From an uncultured Eggerthella sp. (GTDB lineage Bacteria; Actinomycetota; Coriobacteriia; Coriobacteriales; Eggerthellaceae), in contig CAJKUH010000001.1 in NCBI GenBank assembly GCA_905203045.1, positions 1 through 64,000 on the forward strand: a DNA stretch of 64,000 bases. The letters are read 5' to 3'. The notes under the pieces are model-generated. The model was given only the letters and a program-made list of their open reading frames with translations. It had not been told where the DNA came from and ran no database searches. Positions 1 to 9,185 of the stretch are shown piece by piece. A program made the translations under genes and the position numbers. The first letter of the stretch is position 1. The number at the start of each line of letters is the position of its first letter.

Positions 1-19
1 CTCGTCAGAAGGCTTAGCC

Positions 20-47
20 ATAATACCCCGCATCGGGGCGATTGCAA
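20..47 (-). promoter_or_regulatory. Possible promoter reading out of the window
   Basis: On the minus strand TTGCAA is followed after 16 bases by TATTAT. Transcription would start about ten bases from the window edge. An ATG overlaps the -10 box and opens a seven-codon frame to the edge, but it would lie upstream of the expected transcript start, so I do not call a gene. Confidence 0.3.
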
Positions 48-232
48 GGGGGTTTTCGAACTTTTTTCGATAAATCGTAAAGTTTTTTTGAATAATGCCT
101 GGTCAGAAGCCTGCTTAGTTTTACTTATTTTTCAGGATTGTGAACTTCGTCGCCATAAACCATGCGATTAGGCGCTTAAAACTTGTTTCCAATACCCACT
201 AAAAGCCGTTTCCTCTTGGCTCAAAGCAACAA

Positions 233-267
233 AAAAGGGAGTCGCAAGTAAGTTGCGACTCCCTTTT
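233..267. terminator. Bidirectional intrinsic terminator
   Basis: A perfect 15-bp inverted repeat (arms 233-247 and 253-267, 5-base loop) is flanked by A-runs on the left and T-runs on the right, so it would work in both directions. On the minus strand it is a backstop for transcripts coming from the dehydrogenase gene. Confidence 0.8.
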
Positions 268-426
268 CGATATTAAGATCTAACGGAAATATTGAAGGAA
301 TTAGGGGAATTAAGGTTCTCTCCCTTAGACAAAGTCGAGCATCATCGATTTCTTTTATTAGCTCTACCGCAAACCTTTATTGCTTCGTGTCCATAGCGCA
401 ACGGAAGAATAATTGCAGGCAAAAAA

Positions 427-546
427 CAGCGAGCGAGATCCTGACGAGTGCAGGGAGATTGAAAAGGGGCAGGCATTGGCCTTCGCGCCATGTCTGCCCC
501 TTTGAAATTCCCCTGTGCCGTCAGAATCCCGCGCAGCGTCGTAACG
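427..546 (-). repeat. Long-hairpin intergenic element, copy A
   Basis: This is one of four related elements in the window. On the plus strand it begins CAGCGAGCG and ends CAGCGTCGTAACG; between them the two arms pair over nearly the full length. The inner stem is GGGGCAG with CTGCCCC and the tip is CATTGGC, CTTCGC, GCCATG. Read in the direction of the upstream gene (minus strand) the hairpin is followed by six T residues, which suggests a terminator or 3' RNA structure. It starts 39 nt past the stop of the dehydrogenase gene. Confidence 0.8.
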
Positions 547-559
547 TTTCGTGAGGACC

Positions 560-583
560 TTCGATGGCCGAAAGGCCATCGAA
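560..583 (-). terminator. GNRA-type hairpin at the 3' end of the dehydrogenase gene
   Basis: A perfect 10-bp stem closes a GAAA loop (plus-strand reading) and lies directly next to the stop codon at 585. There is no T-tract, so it may protect the 3' end or act together with the long hairpin that follows it. Confidence 0.55.
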
Positions 584-584
584 A

Positions 585-2003
585 CTAATTGCAAACCTTA
601 CCTGGGTTCAGGATGTAGTTCGGATCGAATACGCGCTTGATGCCTGCCATGAGGTTGATGGCGGTATCGCCTACGGAATCATGCAGGTATTCCTTCTTTG
701 CATGGCCAATGCCGTGTTCGCCGGAAACCTGGCCATTCAGCTCGGTGCACTTCTCGTAGCTTTCCTTCATAACCTTCTTGGACTTTTCCAGGAACACATC
801 CTGGTCTACGCCGTTTGCGGAAGCATAGATATGAAGGTTGCCGTCGCCTGCATGGCCGAAGGAGCGGATGCCCACGCCATACTTGTCGCCGATCTGGTGC
901 ACGTGCTCCAGGAATTCAGCCACCTTGTCTACGGGAACAACCACGTCCATTTCGTCGAGGTGCTCGGTGTCGGCCTCGATCACGGTAAGGAATGCGCTGC
1001 GTGCAGCCCAAACGGCGCGCTTGTCGTCGGGGTGCGAAAGAACCAGCGTGTTGAAAGCGCCCAGCTCGTCGCCGATTTCAGCCAGCGTTTCGGCACGCTG
1101 GAAGATTTCGTCCTGGTCGTTGCCATCAAGGGTTACCAGGATGTAGGCGCCAACTTCATGGCCGTCTACATTGGTAGGAATGATCTTGTTGCCGGTATAG
1201 TCGGCGGAAGAGTCGACGATGTCGCGCTCCATGAATTCGATGGACTGCGGGTCAAGGCCGGCAAGCTTGATCTTCGGAACAGCGCTGATGGCGGTTTCCA
1301 AGTCTTCGAAGGGCAGGATGAAGCTGATGTCTTCCTTCGGGGCAGCGATGAGCTTCAACGTGAGCTCGGTGATAACGCCCAGGGTGCCTTCAGAGCCGAT
1401 CATCAGGTGAAGCAGGCTGTAACCGGAGCTGGTTTTGGAAACAGCGCGGCCAACTTCCAACACTTCGCCGGTGGGAAGGACCACTGTCATGGCAAGCACG
1501 TAGTCGCGGGTGGTGCCGTACTTAACCGCACGCATGCCGCCAGCGTTGGTGCTTACGTTGCCGCCCAGAGAACCCGTCTTCTCGCCGGGATCAGGGGGGT
1601 ACATAAGGTCATGTTCAAGGGCGTCGGCAGCCAAGTCGCACAGACGAACACCAGGCTGAACACGCACGAACAGGTTGTTCATGTCGTATTCCAGGATCTG
1701 GTTCATGTGCATGGTGCACAGAACCACGCCGCCCTGCAAAGGCGTGCTACCGCCAACCAGGCCGGTACCCGCACCGCGAACCGTTACCGGAATCTTGTTT
1801 TCGTTGCACAGCTTCATGATGGCGGCAACTTCCTCGGTACTATCGGGGAAGCACACCGCATCAGGCATGTTGGTGCCGTAAATGGGCATTTCGTCGTGGG
1901 AGTAGTCTTCGTTGATGTCTTCACCAACGTGGCAGTCTTCCTCGCCGACGATAGCCTTCAGCTGATCGATCAGTTCGGGGGTAAGTTCGTTGTACTCGGC
2001 CAT
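585..2003 (-). CDS. FAD-linked D-2-hydroxyacid dehydrogenase (GlcD / D-lactate dehydrogenase family)
   Basis: This 472-residue protein is a cytoplasmic or peripheral flavoenzyme of the GlcD/Dld2 type, which oxidises D-2-hydroxyacids such as D-lactate, glycolate or 2-hydroxyglutarate to 2-oxoacids. Visible marks are the PCMH-type FAD-binding segment with RGAGTG at residues 76-81 and GEKTGSLGG at 140-148, then the C-terminal FAD-oxidase domain with GHAGDGNLH near 383 and GEHGIG near 428, and the usual NPGK end. The start has an AAAGG ribosome site. It is last in a minus-strand group with a D-glutamate cyclase and a D-amino acid aminotransferase, 120 bp behind the former. The exact substrate cannot be read from sequence; a D-hydroxyacid fits the neighbours. 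Confidence 0.88.
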   Translation of the reverse strand: MAEYNELTPELIDQLKAIVGEEDCHVGEDINEDYSHDEMPIYGTNMPDAVCFPDSTEEVAAIMKLCNENKIPVTVRGAGTGLVGGSTPLQGGVVLCTMHMNQILEYDMNNLFVRVQPGVRLCDLAADALEHDLMYPPDPGEKTGSLGGNVSTNAGGMRAVKYGTTRDYVLAMTVVLPTGEVLEVGRAVSKTSSGYSLLHLMIGSEGTLGVITELTLKLIAAPKEDISFILPFEDLETAISAVPKIKLAGLDPQSIEFMERDIVDSSADYTGNKIIPTNVDGHEVGAYILVTLDGNDQDEIFQRAETLAEIGDELGAFNTLVLSHPDDKRAVWAARSAFLTVIEADTEHLDEMDVVVPVDKVAEFLEHVHQIGDKYGVGIRSFGHAGDGNLHIYASANGVDQDVFLEKSKKVMKESYEKCTELNGQVSGEHGIGHAKKEYLHDSVGDTAINLMAGIKRVFDPNYILNPGKVCN

Positions 2004-2123
2004 GGTAACCTTTCGCCTTTTGAACGTTAGATGTGCATGTTTTCAGCGTTGCACGCTAGCGCTCATCGGGCTTTCGCGAAAGGGGCGGGGTTCACTTCCC
2101 TGGCGAGTGGTTTTCAGGCGCGG

Positions 2124-3041
2124 TTAATGGCGAATAAGGCCAAGCAGGTTTTGATAAACGTTCTGGCTTACGGAAAGCGCATAGCCGTCTACCGTGGCAA
2201 CCGGTTCGCGCGTTACCCCGTCGACGCTGCCCAGCTCAACGGTGCGAACCAGAAAATCGTAAACCTCCTGCCATTCGGGAAGCAGCGTGGTTCCCGACAG
2301 TTCTTCGAGGCAGGCCGCGATGCCATAAGCGCCCCAATTCGAAACGCTGGCAAGCACCAAGTTATCGACTTCCACCGTGCAAGGGGAAAGCTCCAAGCTT
2401 TCGCGGATTTCACCCGCCAAATTGCCCATGCCGATCTCGTTGCCTCCATCACCCACGCTCACGGTGGGAACGATGCCCTTGGCCTGCAGGAACAGCTCAT
2501 CGACGCAGGAGGTAAGCGCTGCTACCGATTCGCCGCGCATGTTGCAGTAGTCGTTTTCGGCATTGCGGCCGCAACGTTCGATGGAGACAAGGCCCACGGG
2601 CGCATGCTCTTTCAACATGCGCCCGTAGAAGGCCGCGTCGTTTTTGGGAAGCACCGGCTCAACTGCAAAATCCTGCAAGCGGAAGTATTCGCGCGCAAAG
2701 GGCTCGGCAACGATAACGGGCGTGAAACCCAGCATCTTGAGCGCACGCGCCAGCACCATGGTCCCCGCTGGGCCGTCGGTTTCCGGCTGACCCGCCACAA
2801 AGAAGCCCGTGGTAACAAGCACCGTCCCGCGAGGCCAGGAAAGAATCTGCCGTGCCGCGTCGTGGCAGTACGTGGGAGAGACGAACTTGCTCAGCTCGAG
2901 CATGCCGCGCCACGAATGGCGCAGAATCGCCTCTTCTACCGACTTGGGCGGTTCGGCAGACACCCACTTGGCTGCATAGCCATGGATGGATTCTTCCGGA
3001 ACTTCGACTTCGGTTACGGTGTTGGCAGGTTGTGCGCTCAT
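2124..3041 (-). CDS. D-glutamate cyclase family protein (DUF4392)
   Basis: This 305-residue protein resembles the DUF4392 domain of DGLUCY, which converts D-glutamate to 5-oxo-D-proline. The family signature GDGGNEIGMGN is at residues 197-207 and a second conserved block, ERCGRNAENDYCNMRG, is at 155-170. No signal peptide or membrane segment is visible. Its start lies only 11 bp after the aminotransferase stop, so the two are almost certainly co-transcribed and functionally linked: the aminotransferase makes D-glutamate and this enzyme would remove it. The domain assignment is from recognised motifs; activity on D-glutamate is inferred from the family. Confidence 0.82.
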   Translation of the reverse strand: MSAQPANTVTEVEVPEESIHGYAAKWVSAEPPKSVEEAILRHSWRGMLELSKFVSPTYCHDAARQILSWPRGTVLVTTGFFVAGQPETDGPAGTMVLARALKMLGFTPVIVAEPFAREYFRLQDFAVEPVLPKNDAAFYGRMLKEHAPVGLVSIERCGRNAENDYCNMRGESVAALTSCVDELFLQAKGIVPTVSVGDGGNEIGMGNLAGEIRESLELSPCTVEVDNLVLASVSNWGAYGIAACLEELSGTTLLPEWQEVYDFLVRTVELGSVDGVTREPVATVDGYALSVSQNVYQNLLGLIRH

Positions 3042-3052
3042 GAGAATGTCAC

Positions 3053-3898
3053 CTAGTCTACGTTGGTTGCCTCAAGGAATTCGTCGAGCACCGACTTACG
3101 CAAAGACTCGATCAGTTCGGGCTGCTTGCCACCTACGGGCTTGCCGTCGATTTCGTTGGCGTGCAGGCACAGGTTGCTGGAGCTGGTTACCAGCACTTCT
3201 TCAGCAGCGAACAGGTCTTCCAGGTAATAGGGCTCTTCATGCACGGGGATGCCCAGGCGCCCGCACGCTTCGATGAGGTGCTTGCGTGCGATGCCTGGCA
3301 GAATAAGGTTGTCGAGCGGAGCAGTGTACAGCTCGCCGTTCTTGATGATGTGCACGTTGCTGTGCGCGCATTCGGTGATGCGGCCACCTTCACGGTAGAA
3401 CACGGTTTCCTGGCATCCAGCACGCTTGGCCTTTTCCGTTGCCATAACCGAGGGAATAAGGTTCAGCGTCTTGATGTTGCAGTGGAAAAAGCGGGTGTCC
3501 GGCTCAGTGATGAGCTTGATGGGCTTCACGCCATCGGAAATGGAGGCGGGCTTGAACATTACCCACAGGTTGCCGGGGCCTTTCGTGAACGCATGGTCGC
3601 GAATGCCGGTGCCGCGCGTTACCTGGTAGTACACGAACAGATCGCCCGTATCGACTTCCTTCACCAACTTGTTCAGCAGGTCTTTCAGCTCCTGCTTGGT
3701 GCAGGGCATTTCGATTTCCAGGAGCTTGGCGCTGTTGAAGAAGCGGTCGACGTGCTCGTCGATGGCGAAGATCTTGTAATTACGAGCAGGGCCGGCGTCG
3801 TAGACGCCGTCGCCGAACCAATGAACGCGGTCGTTCATGGGGATGGTCATTTCGTCCAGGGGGCCGAATTTGCCATTGTAGTATCCGAGGTTTTCCAT
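3053..3898 (-). CDS. D-amino acid aminotransferase (class IV, PLP-dependent)
   Basis: This 281-residue fold-type IV aminotransferase would move the amino group between D-alanine or other D-amino acids and 2-oxoglutarate, giving D-glutamate. The PLP lysine is in NIKTLNLIPSV (about residue 143) and the following GRITECAHSN block carries the cofactor-contacting glutamate. I chose the ATG at 3898 because AGGAG lies seven bases upstream and the protein then begins with the typical YYNGKFGPLDE; an in-frame ATG nine codons earlier is less likely. Branched-chain aminotransferases and aminodeoxychorismate lyases share the fold, but the N-terminus and the neighbouring D-glutamate cyclase favour a D-amino acid enzyme. 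Confidence 0.85.
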   Translation of the reverse strand: MENLGYYNGKFGPLDEMTIPMNDRVHWFGDGVYDAGPARNYKIFAIDEHVDRFFNSAKLLEIEMPCTKQELKDLLNKLVKEVDTGDLFVYYQVTRGTGIRDHAFTKGPGNLWVMFKPASISDGVKPIKLITEPDTRFFHCNIKTLNLIPSVMATEKAKRAGCQETVFYREGGRITECAHSNVHIIKNGELYTAPLDNLILPGIARKHLIEACGRLGIPVHEEPYYLEDLFAAEEVLVTSSSNLCLHANEIDGKPVGGKQPELIESLRKSVLDEFLEATNVD

Positions 3899-4081
3899 GG
3901 TGGAAGCTCCTTCGCTCTTTTCCAAAACTGCTAAGAAATTTACCGTTTTCGCAGGTTACAGGTGCTTTTTGAGTACATCGCAACCGTACTATGCAATTGT
4001 TTCCATATGCTTTCATTGCCAAAGACGTAACATTACGGTCCGTTTAAACTGCTTTCAGCATTGCTAAACATCCCCCGAAGC

Positions 4082-4114
4082 AGCAGAAGGACTTCTTAAC
4101 GAAGTCCTTCTGCT
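4082..4114. terminator. Perfect hairpin after the symporter gene
   Basis: A 14-bp perfect inverted repeat with a TTAAC loop lies between the symporter stop and the aminotransferase start region. The T-tract is short on both strands, so it may be a partial terminator that lowers transcription into the aminotransferase gene. Confidence 0.5.
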
Positions 4115-4193
4115 TTCCAATGCTGTGGAGCATACCGTTGTTGCCTATGCCGCATATTGATGCAGCTGTTTTATGCGGCAAGCGGCTTCTGCG

Positions 4194-5696
4194 CTACGCC
4201 TTGGGGTGGTCGACTGTAGCAACCGTGGGAATCTGGGTAGGATCCTCTTCTTCCAAGCGGCCCTCGTACACCCAATACTTGGTTCCCTTGGCGATAACGC
4301 CCGAAAGAACCAGCACGGCAATGCAGTTGGGGACGGCCATCAGGGCGTTGGAGATGTCGGAAAGGTTCCAAACCAAGTCGCCGCCGCCGATGCAGCCCCA
4401 GAACACGAACACCAGGAACACCACCTGATAGGGGCGAATGCCCTTGGTGCCGAACAGGTAGGTGATAGCGCGGTCGCCGTATTGGGACCAACCGAGCATC
4501 GTGGAATAGGTGAAGCACAGAAGGCCAACTACCAGCACCAAGGGGCCAAGCACGGGGATGCTCTCGAAGCATGCCGTGGCAAGCGCGGCGCCACCCGAGA
4601 AGATGCCCAGCGCCGCGTCGAAGCTCATATCGCTATTGGCAAGCAGCGTGTTGTTGTAGATAGCAGCCAAATCAGGGTTCGCCAGAAGCGAGGTTACCAA
4701 CATCAGGCCGGTGATAAGGCAGATAACCACGGTGTCCCAGAACGTACCGGACATGGAAACCAAGGCCTGGCGGGCAGGGTTCTTGGAAATCGCCGAAGCA
4801 GCAACCAGCGGAGCAGAGCCAAGGCCGGATTCGTTGGAGAACAAGCCACGCTTGAAACCATATTGCAAAGCGAGCATGATGCCCGATCCGACAGCACCGC
4901 CGAAAGCCGCCTGGCCGGTGAAGGCGCAGGAAACGATGGTTACCACGGCATCCCACAGATACGCGCCGTTCATGCCGATGATGATAAGGCAGCAGGCAAC
5001 GTAGAAGATGGCCATGATGGGAACCAGCTTTTCACACACCTTGGAAACCTTCTTCAGGCCGCCGATGATAACGATGGCAACCAAGATGGTAACCACGATG
5101 CCGATTGCCCACGTGGGAATATCTGCCGCACCGGGGATGATGCTGGAAGAGGTAAGGGCGCCGGCAAGGGAGTTGGACTGCACCGAAGCGCCGATGCCGA
5201 AAGAGGCAATAGCAGTGAACAGGGCGAACAATACGGCCAGGAACTTGCCCAGGCCCTTATGCTTGAAGCCACGCTCCAGCGCATACATTGCGCCGCCGAT
5301 CATACGACCGTTGCCGTCCTTCACGCGGTACTTCATGGAAATGTAGGTTTCGGAGTACTTGGTTGCAATGCCGAATACGCCGGTGAGCCACATCCAGAAG
5401 ATTGCACCTGGGCCGCCGCACAGAAGACCCGTTGCCACGCCCACGATGTTGCCGGTACCGATGGTTGCGGCAAGCGCTGTGGTAAGAGCACCGAATTGGG
5501 AAATGTCACCTTCCGCATACGGGTCGTTCTTGGAAACGGACAGCTTGATTGCCGTGGGGATCTTTCTTTGGATGAAGCCCGTCCTGATAGTCATGAAGAG
5601 ATGGGTACCCAGCAACAGCCAGATAAGGGCCCAGCCCCACACGAAGCTATCGACCGCGTCGACACCCGCCGAGAAGGATTCGATGAACGCTTCCAT
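4194..5696 (-). CDS. Sodium:alanine/glycine symporter (AGCS family)
   Basis: This 500-residue polytopic membrane protein has about ten hydrophobic spans and the AGCS hallmarks: ATIGTGNIVGVATGLLCGGPGA near residues 115-137 (sodium and substrate site) and the central SNESGLGSAP motif. Members import alanine or glycine with sodium, and some take D-alanine. The start has AAAGGAAG seven bases upstream. Upstream on the same strand of a D-amino acid aminotransferase and a D-glutamate cyclase, it is a sensible entry point for D-alanine, perhaps from peptidoglycan turnover. L-alanine or glycine remain possible substrates. Confidence 0.9.
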   Translation of the reverse strand: MEAFIESFSAGVDAVDSFVWGWALIWLLLGTHLFMTIRTGFIQRKIPTAIKLSVSKNDPYAEGDISQFGALTTALAATIGTGNIVGVATGLLCGGPGAIFWMWLTGVFGIATKYSETYISMKYRVKDGNGRMIGGAMYALERGFKHKGLGKFLAVLFALFTAIASFGIGASVQSNSLAGALTSSSIIPGAADIPTWAIGIVVTILVAIVIIGGLKKVSKVCEKLVPIMAIFYVACCLIIIGMNGAYLWDAVVTIVSCAFTGQAAFGGAVGSGIMLALQYGFKRGLFSNESGLGSAPLVAASAISKNPARQALVSMSGTFWDTVVICLITGLMLVTSLLANPDLAAIYNNTLLANSDMSFDAALGIFSGGAALATACFESIPVLGPLVLVVGLLCFTYSTMLGWSQYGDRAITYLFGTKGIRPYQVVFLVFVFWGCIGGGDLVWNLSDISNALMAVPNCIAVLVLSGVIAKGTKYWVYEGRLEEEDPTQIPTVATVDHPKA

Positions 5697-6111
5697 GGTT
5701 GCTTCCTTTCTGCTCGTTTGGCACGGAAAGGAAGGGCTGCGCCGGAGAACGCTGGTTGCGAAACATCCGCTTCGTCGTCTGACCGAGATGATGAAGCCGA
5801 GGTTTCAGAGAGAGTTAGAACCATCGAACACCGTAGGGCCGCCGCGCTTTCCGCATCGGGGGGGGGAAACGATGTTTGAATGTTCGCAAGCAGGCGTTAC
5901 CTTTTTGTTACGCAACGGGAAACAGTGGGCAAAATCGCCGTTAGCAGAGCGTGAACGGCATTCGTACGCCGTTCACCGCAGGTGAGCGGCAAAAAACGGC
6001 AAGAGCAAACAGGATAAGCAGCCGCAGCACACCCGCTATGTCAGCAGAGCGGGCGTGACGGAGCCAGCACATGGTGCCTTGCCCGACCATCAAACCGCAA
6101 AAGAACAGTTG
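5697..6111. other. Intergenic region between symporter and sensor kinase genes
   Basis: I see no convincing gene. The stretch holds two inverted repeats (about 5950-5978 and 6028-6058), either of which could end the sensor-kinase transcript, and a run of nine G residues at 5858-5866. I compared the symporter leader with the glycine riboswitch core and did not find it. Confidence 0.5.
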
Positions 6112-8982
6112 CTACTTGGCGCGGCGATGCCTGAGCAATGCAGCAACCAAAGCATCAGGCTCGAGGGGCTTAGCAAGATGGTCGTCCATTCCCGCTGCGA
6201 ACACCGCCTGGCAATCTTCTTCGGTGACCTTTGCTGTGGTTGCGATGATGGGCACCTTGGAATCGGCGCGGTCGAGTGCGCGAATGGCCTTCGCCGCCTC
6301 AAGGCCGTCCATCACCGGCATCATGATGTCCATCAGAATGGCATCGAACTGCCCCACCTCGGAACCTTTGAACATGGCAACTGCTTCGGCGCCGTCGCAC
6401 GCGCAGGTTACTTCCACGCCCATCTGCTGCAAGATGCACTGGGTAACTTCGCGATTAAGCTCGTTGTCTTCCGCAAGGAGAATATGCATACCTGCAACGC
6501 TGCCATTGGCATCCTTCGAGGGGGCATCGGAGTCGCAATTCTCACACACTACGGCAAACGGGATGCGAAGCGTTACCACCGTGCCCTTGCCCGGCATGCT
6601 TTTGATGTCGCTGGTGCCGTTCATCATATGGAGCAGATCGGCGACAATGGACATACCCAAGCCGGAACCAGGATACTGGGACCGCGCACCTTCGTCTGCC
6701 TGGAAGAAGGGCTCGGACACACGCTTCAGGGTTTCTTCGCCCATGCCGATGCCAGTGTCTTTCACTGTGCAGGTGAACTGCGCCCTGCCATCTTCGGGCT
6801 GGGAAAGATCGGCTTTGACGAACACCGAACCGTTCGCCTTGTTGTAGCGCACAGCATTGTCGATGACGTTGGCAAGAATCTTGCGCAGGAACTCGGCACT
6901 GCCGTGCACTTTCGTCGTGCGCAACGACGAGGGAAGCGCCTGGAGCTCCAAATGCACATTCGCCGCTTCAGCGAACGGGTACTCCGTGACCATGACCTTG
7001 TCTACTCTATCGGCAAGGAAAAATTCCTTTTCGACAAGCTTGACCTCGCCGCTTCGAATCGTATTGATTTCCAGCAGATCGTCTACCAGGCTTACCAGCT
7101 GACGCGAGGCACCGCGCGCCTTCGTCAAGCTCGACTTCGCCCCATCGCTGCCTGCCGCAGTGGTGTTCAGCTCCATAGCGCCAAGGATGCCGTTGAGCGG
7201 CGTGCGAATGTCGTGGGAAAGATTGCGCAGCAGCATGTCTTTGGCATGGTTGGCGCTTTCGGCTTGCGCCAGGGCATCTTCCAGCTGCTTGTTCATAGCC
7301 GCTTCGTGTTCCGTTTGGCTTTTGAGGTTGCGGAAACGGCGCACCAAAAGGAAGGCGACCAAGGCTATAAGCGCCATGGAGATAAGCAACGCGCTGACCC
7401 AGTTGTCTCGCAGGAAATCGACCCAGGTGTACTTGAACAGTTCCTTGGTATACGCATAGGAGGCATTGGTGCTGTAATCGGATCCGACGATATCGACACC
7501 ACGATTGACCAGCTGCAGCAACTCGCCGTTGCCCGACGCAACGCCGAAGCACCTGTCATCAGTTTCGGGAAGTTGGATAGCTACCAGTTTTGGCTCGGAA
7601 TTGAGCAAAGCGGTTGCACGCAGGCCGTTTACCACCGTTGACGTGGCGCGCCCGCTTTTCACCGCCGTGAAGCAGTCTTCGATTGTGTTGCACTCGACGA
7701 TGCGCGCGTTGGGGAAATAGGTTTTGACGTAGCTGAGTTGCATCGCATTATTGCGGTTGATGGCAATGCACGAAGCCATGTTCTCGGTGTTGTACGACTG
7801 GGGAACCACCAAATCCATAACAGGGGAAGCTACCGAAGAACTGCGCAGATAGCCCTGCTGTTCGGCATACCAAGTTTCCCCTCCTACCGGAAAGGCCAGA
7901 TCAACTTCGCCATTCTTCAAGGCATCGATAAGGTCGAACTGGTTGTCGAACGCGCGATACTCGATTTCAGGCGACCAATTTCCTGGAATTTTATCGAGGA
8001 TAGTGGGAACAACGTCGACCATCAAACCAGTGGGCGAACCGTCGCTTTCGGTTGAACAATAGGGCAAGTAGTTATTCAGGTAGCCCACCGTAAGCGTTCG
8101 ATGCGCCTCGGTCCATTCCTGTTCCTTGGGAGTAAGGTAAGCATTAACGGTGGTGTCAACCGCGTACCGGCTTTGAAGATCTACCAGGAAGCTGCGGTCG
8201 AGGCTATTCAGTATAGGCAGCACCTCGTTCGCCTGAGAAAGCAGGTCGGTGCGTTGTTTTGATACTGCCAGGTAGTACGCTTCCTTACCCACGATTTCAA
8301 TGGGCTGGATATCGGTGTAGCCGTTCACCACGTTATCGGAACTCACCAAAGCGTCGATTTCACCGCGCTGGAATGCCTCGTAGCATTCCTTCATCGACGC
8401 AAACGGCTTCTCGTTGGCGGTGCAGTTGTTTTCCGTCTTCCAGGTTTCGAACGCGCTTTTCGCGCTGGACCCTTCCGTTACCCCGATGTTCTTACCAGAA
8501 AACGAAGGGTAGTCGCCACCGCTCATAGAGGGATCGTTTACGTTCTTATAGATATAGAACGTTTCGCTGAGCATGCTGGCATAGGGAAACAGCACTTGCT
8601 CTTCATGCTGTTCGCTGCGAGAAACGCCTGCCATCATGTCGATTTCGCCGTTGACAAGCTTCTGGTACAAATCGTTCCAGGTTCCGTACTCGTATTCAAA
8701 GTGCCACCCGGCATAGGAACCCATACGCTGCAAGTATTCGTAACCGTACCCGCTTTTCGGCTGGCCCTCTTCGGCGCCTTCCTGAAAGTTGCGCGATTCG
8801 TAGTAGCCAACCTTCACGGTGGTCGAAGTCGCCTGTTGAGAAGATGTAGAATCTTGGGCTTGCTGGGATTCGTCGGCAAAGGTAGGCTGGCAACAAAAGA
8901 GCGTAGCAAGCAGAGCCGCTACACAAGCAACTATTACCAGTTTCGTTTTTGTGGGCGCCTTTTCCGTGGGTGTCCTCCCCAT
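6112..8982 (-). CDS. Hybrid sensor histidine kinase with two solute-binding sensor domains (BvgS-like)
   Basis: This 956-residue protein has an N-terminal signal or anchor segment, two tandem bacterial SBP_bac_3-like domains outside the cell (about 55-270 and 290-510), one membrane span at about 525-546, a HisKA domain with phosphorylatable His in NLSHDIRTPLNG (about 589), a HATPase domain with DTGIGMG and GSGLGMS, and a C-terminal receiver domain with phospho-acceptor Asp in ILMDIMMPVMDG (about 884). There is no PAS or Hpt domain. This is the BvgS/EvgS architecture, so it probably senses a small nutrient. No separate DNA-binding response regulator is adjacent, so the output partner lies elsewhere. 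The start ATG has no clear ribosome site. Confidence 0.88.
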   Translation of the reverse strand: MGRTPTEKAPTKTKLVIVACVAALLATLFCCQPTFADESQQAQDSTSSQQATSTTVKVGYYESRNFQEGAEEGQPKSGYGYEYLQRMGSYAGWHFEYEYGTWNDLYQKLVNGEIDMMAGVSRSEQHEEQVLFPYASMLSETFYIYKNVNDPSMSGGDYPSFSGKNIGVTEGSSAKSAFETWKTENNCTANEKPFASMKECYEAFQRGEIDALVSSDNVVNGYTDIQPIEIVGKEAYYLAVSKQRTDLLSQANEVLPILNSLDRSFLVDLQSRYAVDTTVNAYLTPKEQEWTEAHRTLTVGYLNNYLPYCSTESDGSPTGLMVDVVPTILDKIPGNWSPEIEYRAFDNQFDLIDALKNGEVDLAFPVGGETWYAEQQGYLRSSSVASPVMDLVVPQSYNTENMASCIAINRNNAMQLSYVKTYFPNARIVECNTIEDCFTAVKSGRATSTVVNGLRATALLNSEPKLVAIQLPETDDRCFGVASGNGELLQLVNRGVDIVGSDYSTNASYAYTKELFKYTWVDFLRDNWVSALLISMALIALVAFLLVRRFRNLKSQTEHEAAMNKQLEDALAQAESANHAKDMLLRNLSHDIRTPLNGILGAMELNTTAAGSDGAKSSLTKARGASRQLVSLVDDLLEINTIRSGEVKLVEKEFFLADRVDKVMVTEYPFAEAANVHLELQALPSSLRTTKVHGSAEFLRKILANVIDNAVRYNKANGSVFVKADLSQPEDGRAQFTCTVKDTGIGMGEETLKRVSEPFFQADEGARSQYPGSGLGMSIVADLLHMMNGTSDIKSMPGKGTVVTLRIPFAVVCENCDSDAPSKDANGSVAGMHILLAEDNELNREVTQCILQQMGVEVTCACDGAEAVAMFKGSEVGQFDAILMDIMMPVMDGLEAAKAIRALDRADSKVPIIATTAKVTEEDCQAVFAAGMDDHLAKPLEPDALVAALLRHRRAK

Positions 8983-9108
8983 TTGGCGATGGTTTGAGAA
9001 TTAGTGTAGCGGTTTATCAGGTAAAACACTCATAGGGAACGCCCATACAAAACATGTCCAGGGATTAAAGGAAAAAATCGGTGCGGTTTTGATACGGTTT
9101 CAGCCAGC

Positions 9109-9134
9109 GGGGACGTCCCCATAAATCGACCCCT
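9109..9134. repeat. REP-like palindrome between kinase and clpB
   Basis: GGGGACGTCCCC is a perfect 12-bp palindrome followed by an AT-rich then C-rich tail. This wording resembles short extragenic palindromes seen in many genomes. Only one such copy is obvious here, so the call rests on resemblance. Confidence 0.3.
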
Positions 9135-9185
9135 CCGAAAACCAGTTGGCATTGTTCGGGCATTGTCGCAGCCCCTTTGCAAAGA

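Larger units (their letters stand above)
1..584. other. Left-edge non-coding region
   Basis: I see no convincing gene here. The stretch holds a possible outward promoter near its left end, a perfect 15-bp stem terminator, one copy of the long-hairpin repeat family and a small tetraloop hairpin next to the stop of the following gene. The reading frames present lack ribosome sites or run through these hairpins. Confidence 0.6.

Noticed and set aside
1..21. Possible start of a gene (MAKPSDE) running off the left edge
   Set aside because: The ATG overlaps the -10 box of the only promoter candidate and has no ribosome site.
564..2030. Long plus-strand frame of 488 codons opposite the dehydrogenase gene
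   Set aside because: It is the antisense shadow of a gene with clear FAD-oxidase motifs and has no recognisable domain of its own.
5591..5824. Minus-strand 77-codon frame over the symporter start
   Set aside because: Overlaps the N-terminus of the symporter gene in another frame, has no ribosome site and reads as low-complexity.
5697..5900. Glycine riboswitch in front of the AGCS symporter gene
   Set aside because: I looked for the conserved aptamer core on the minus strand and did not find it.
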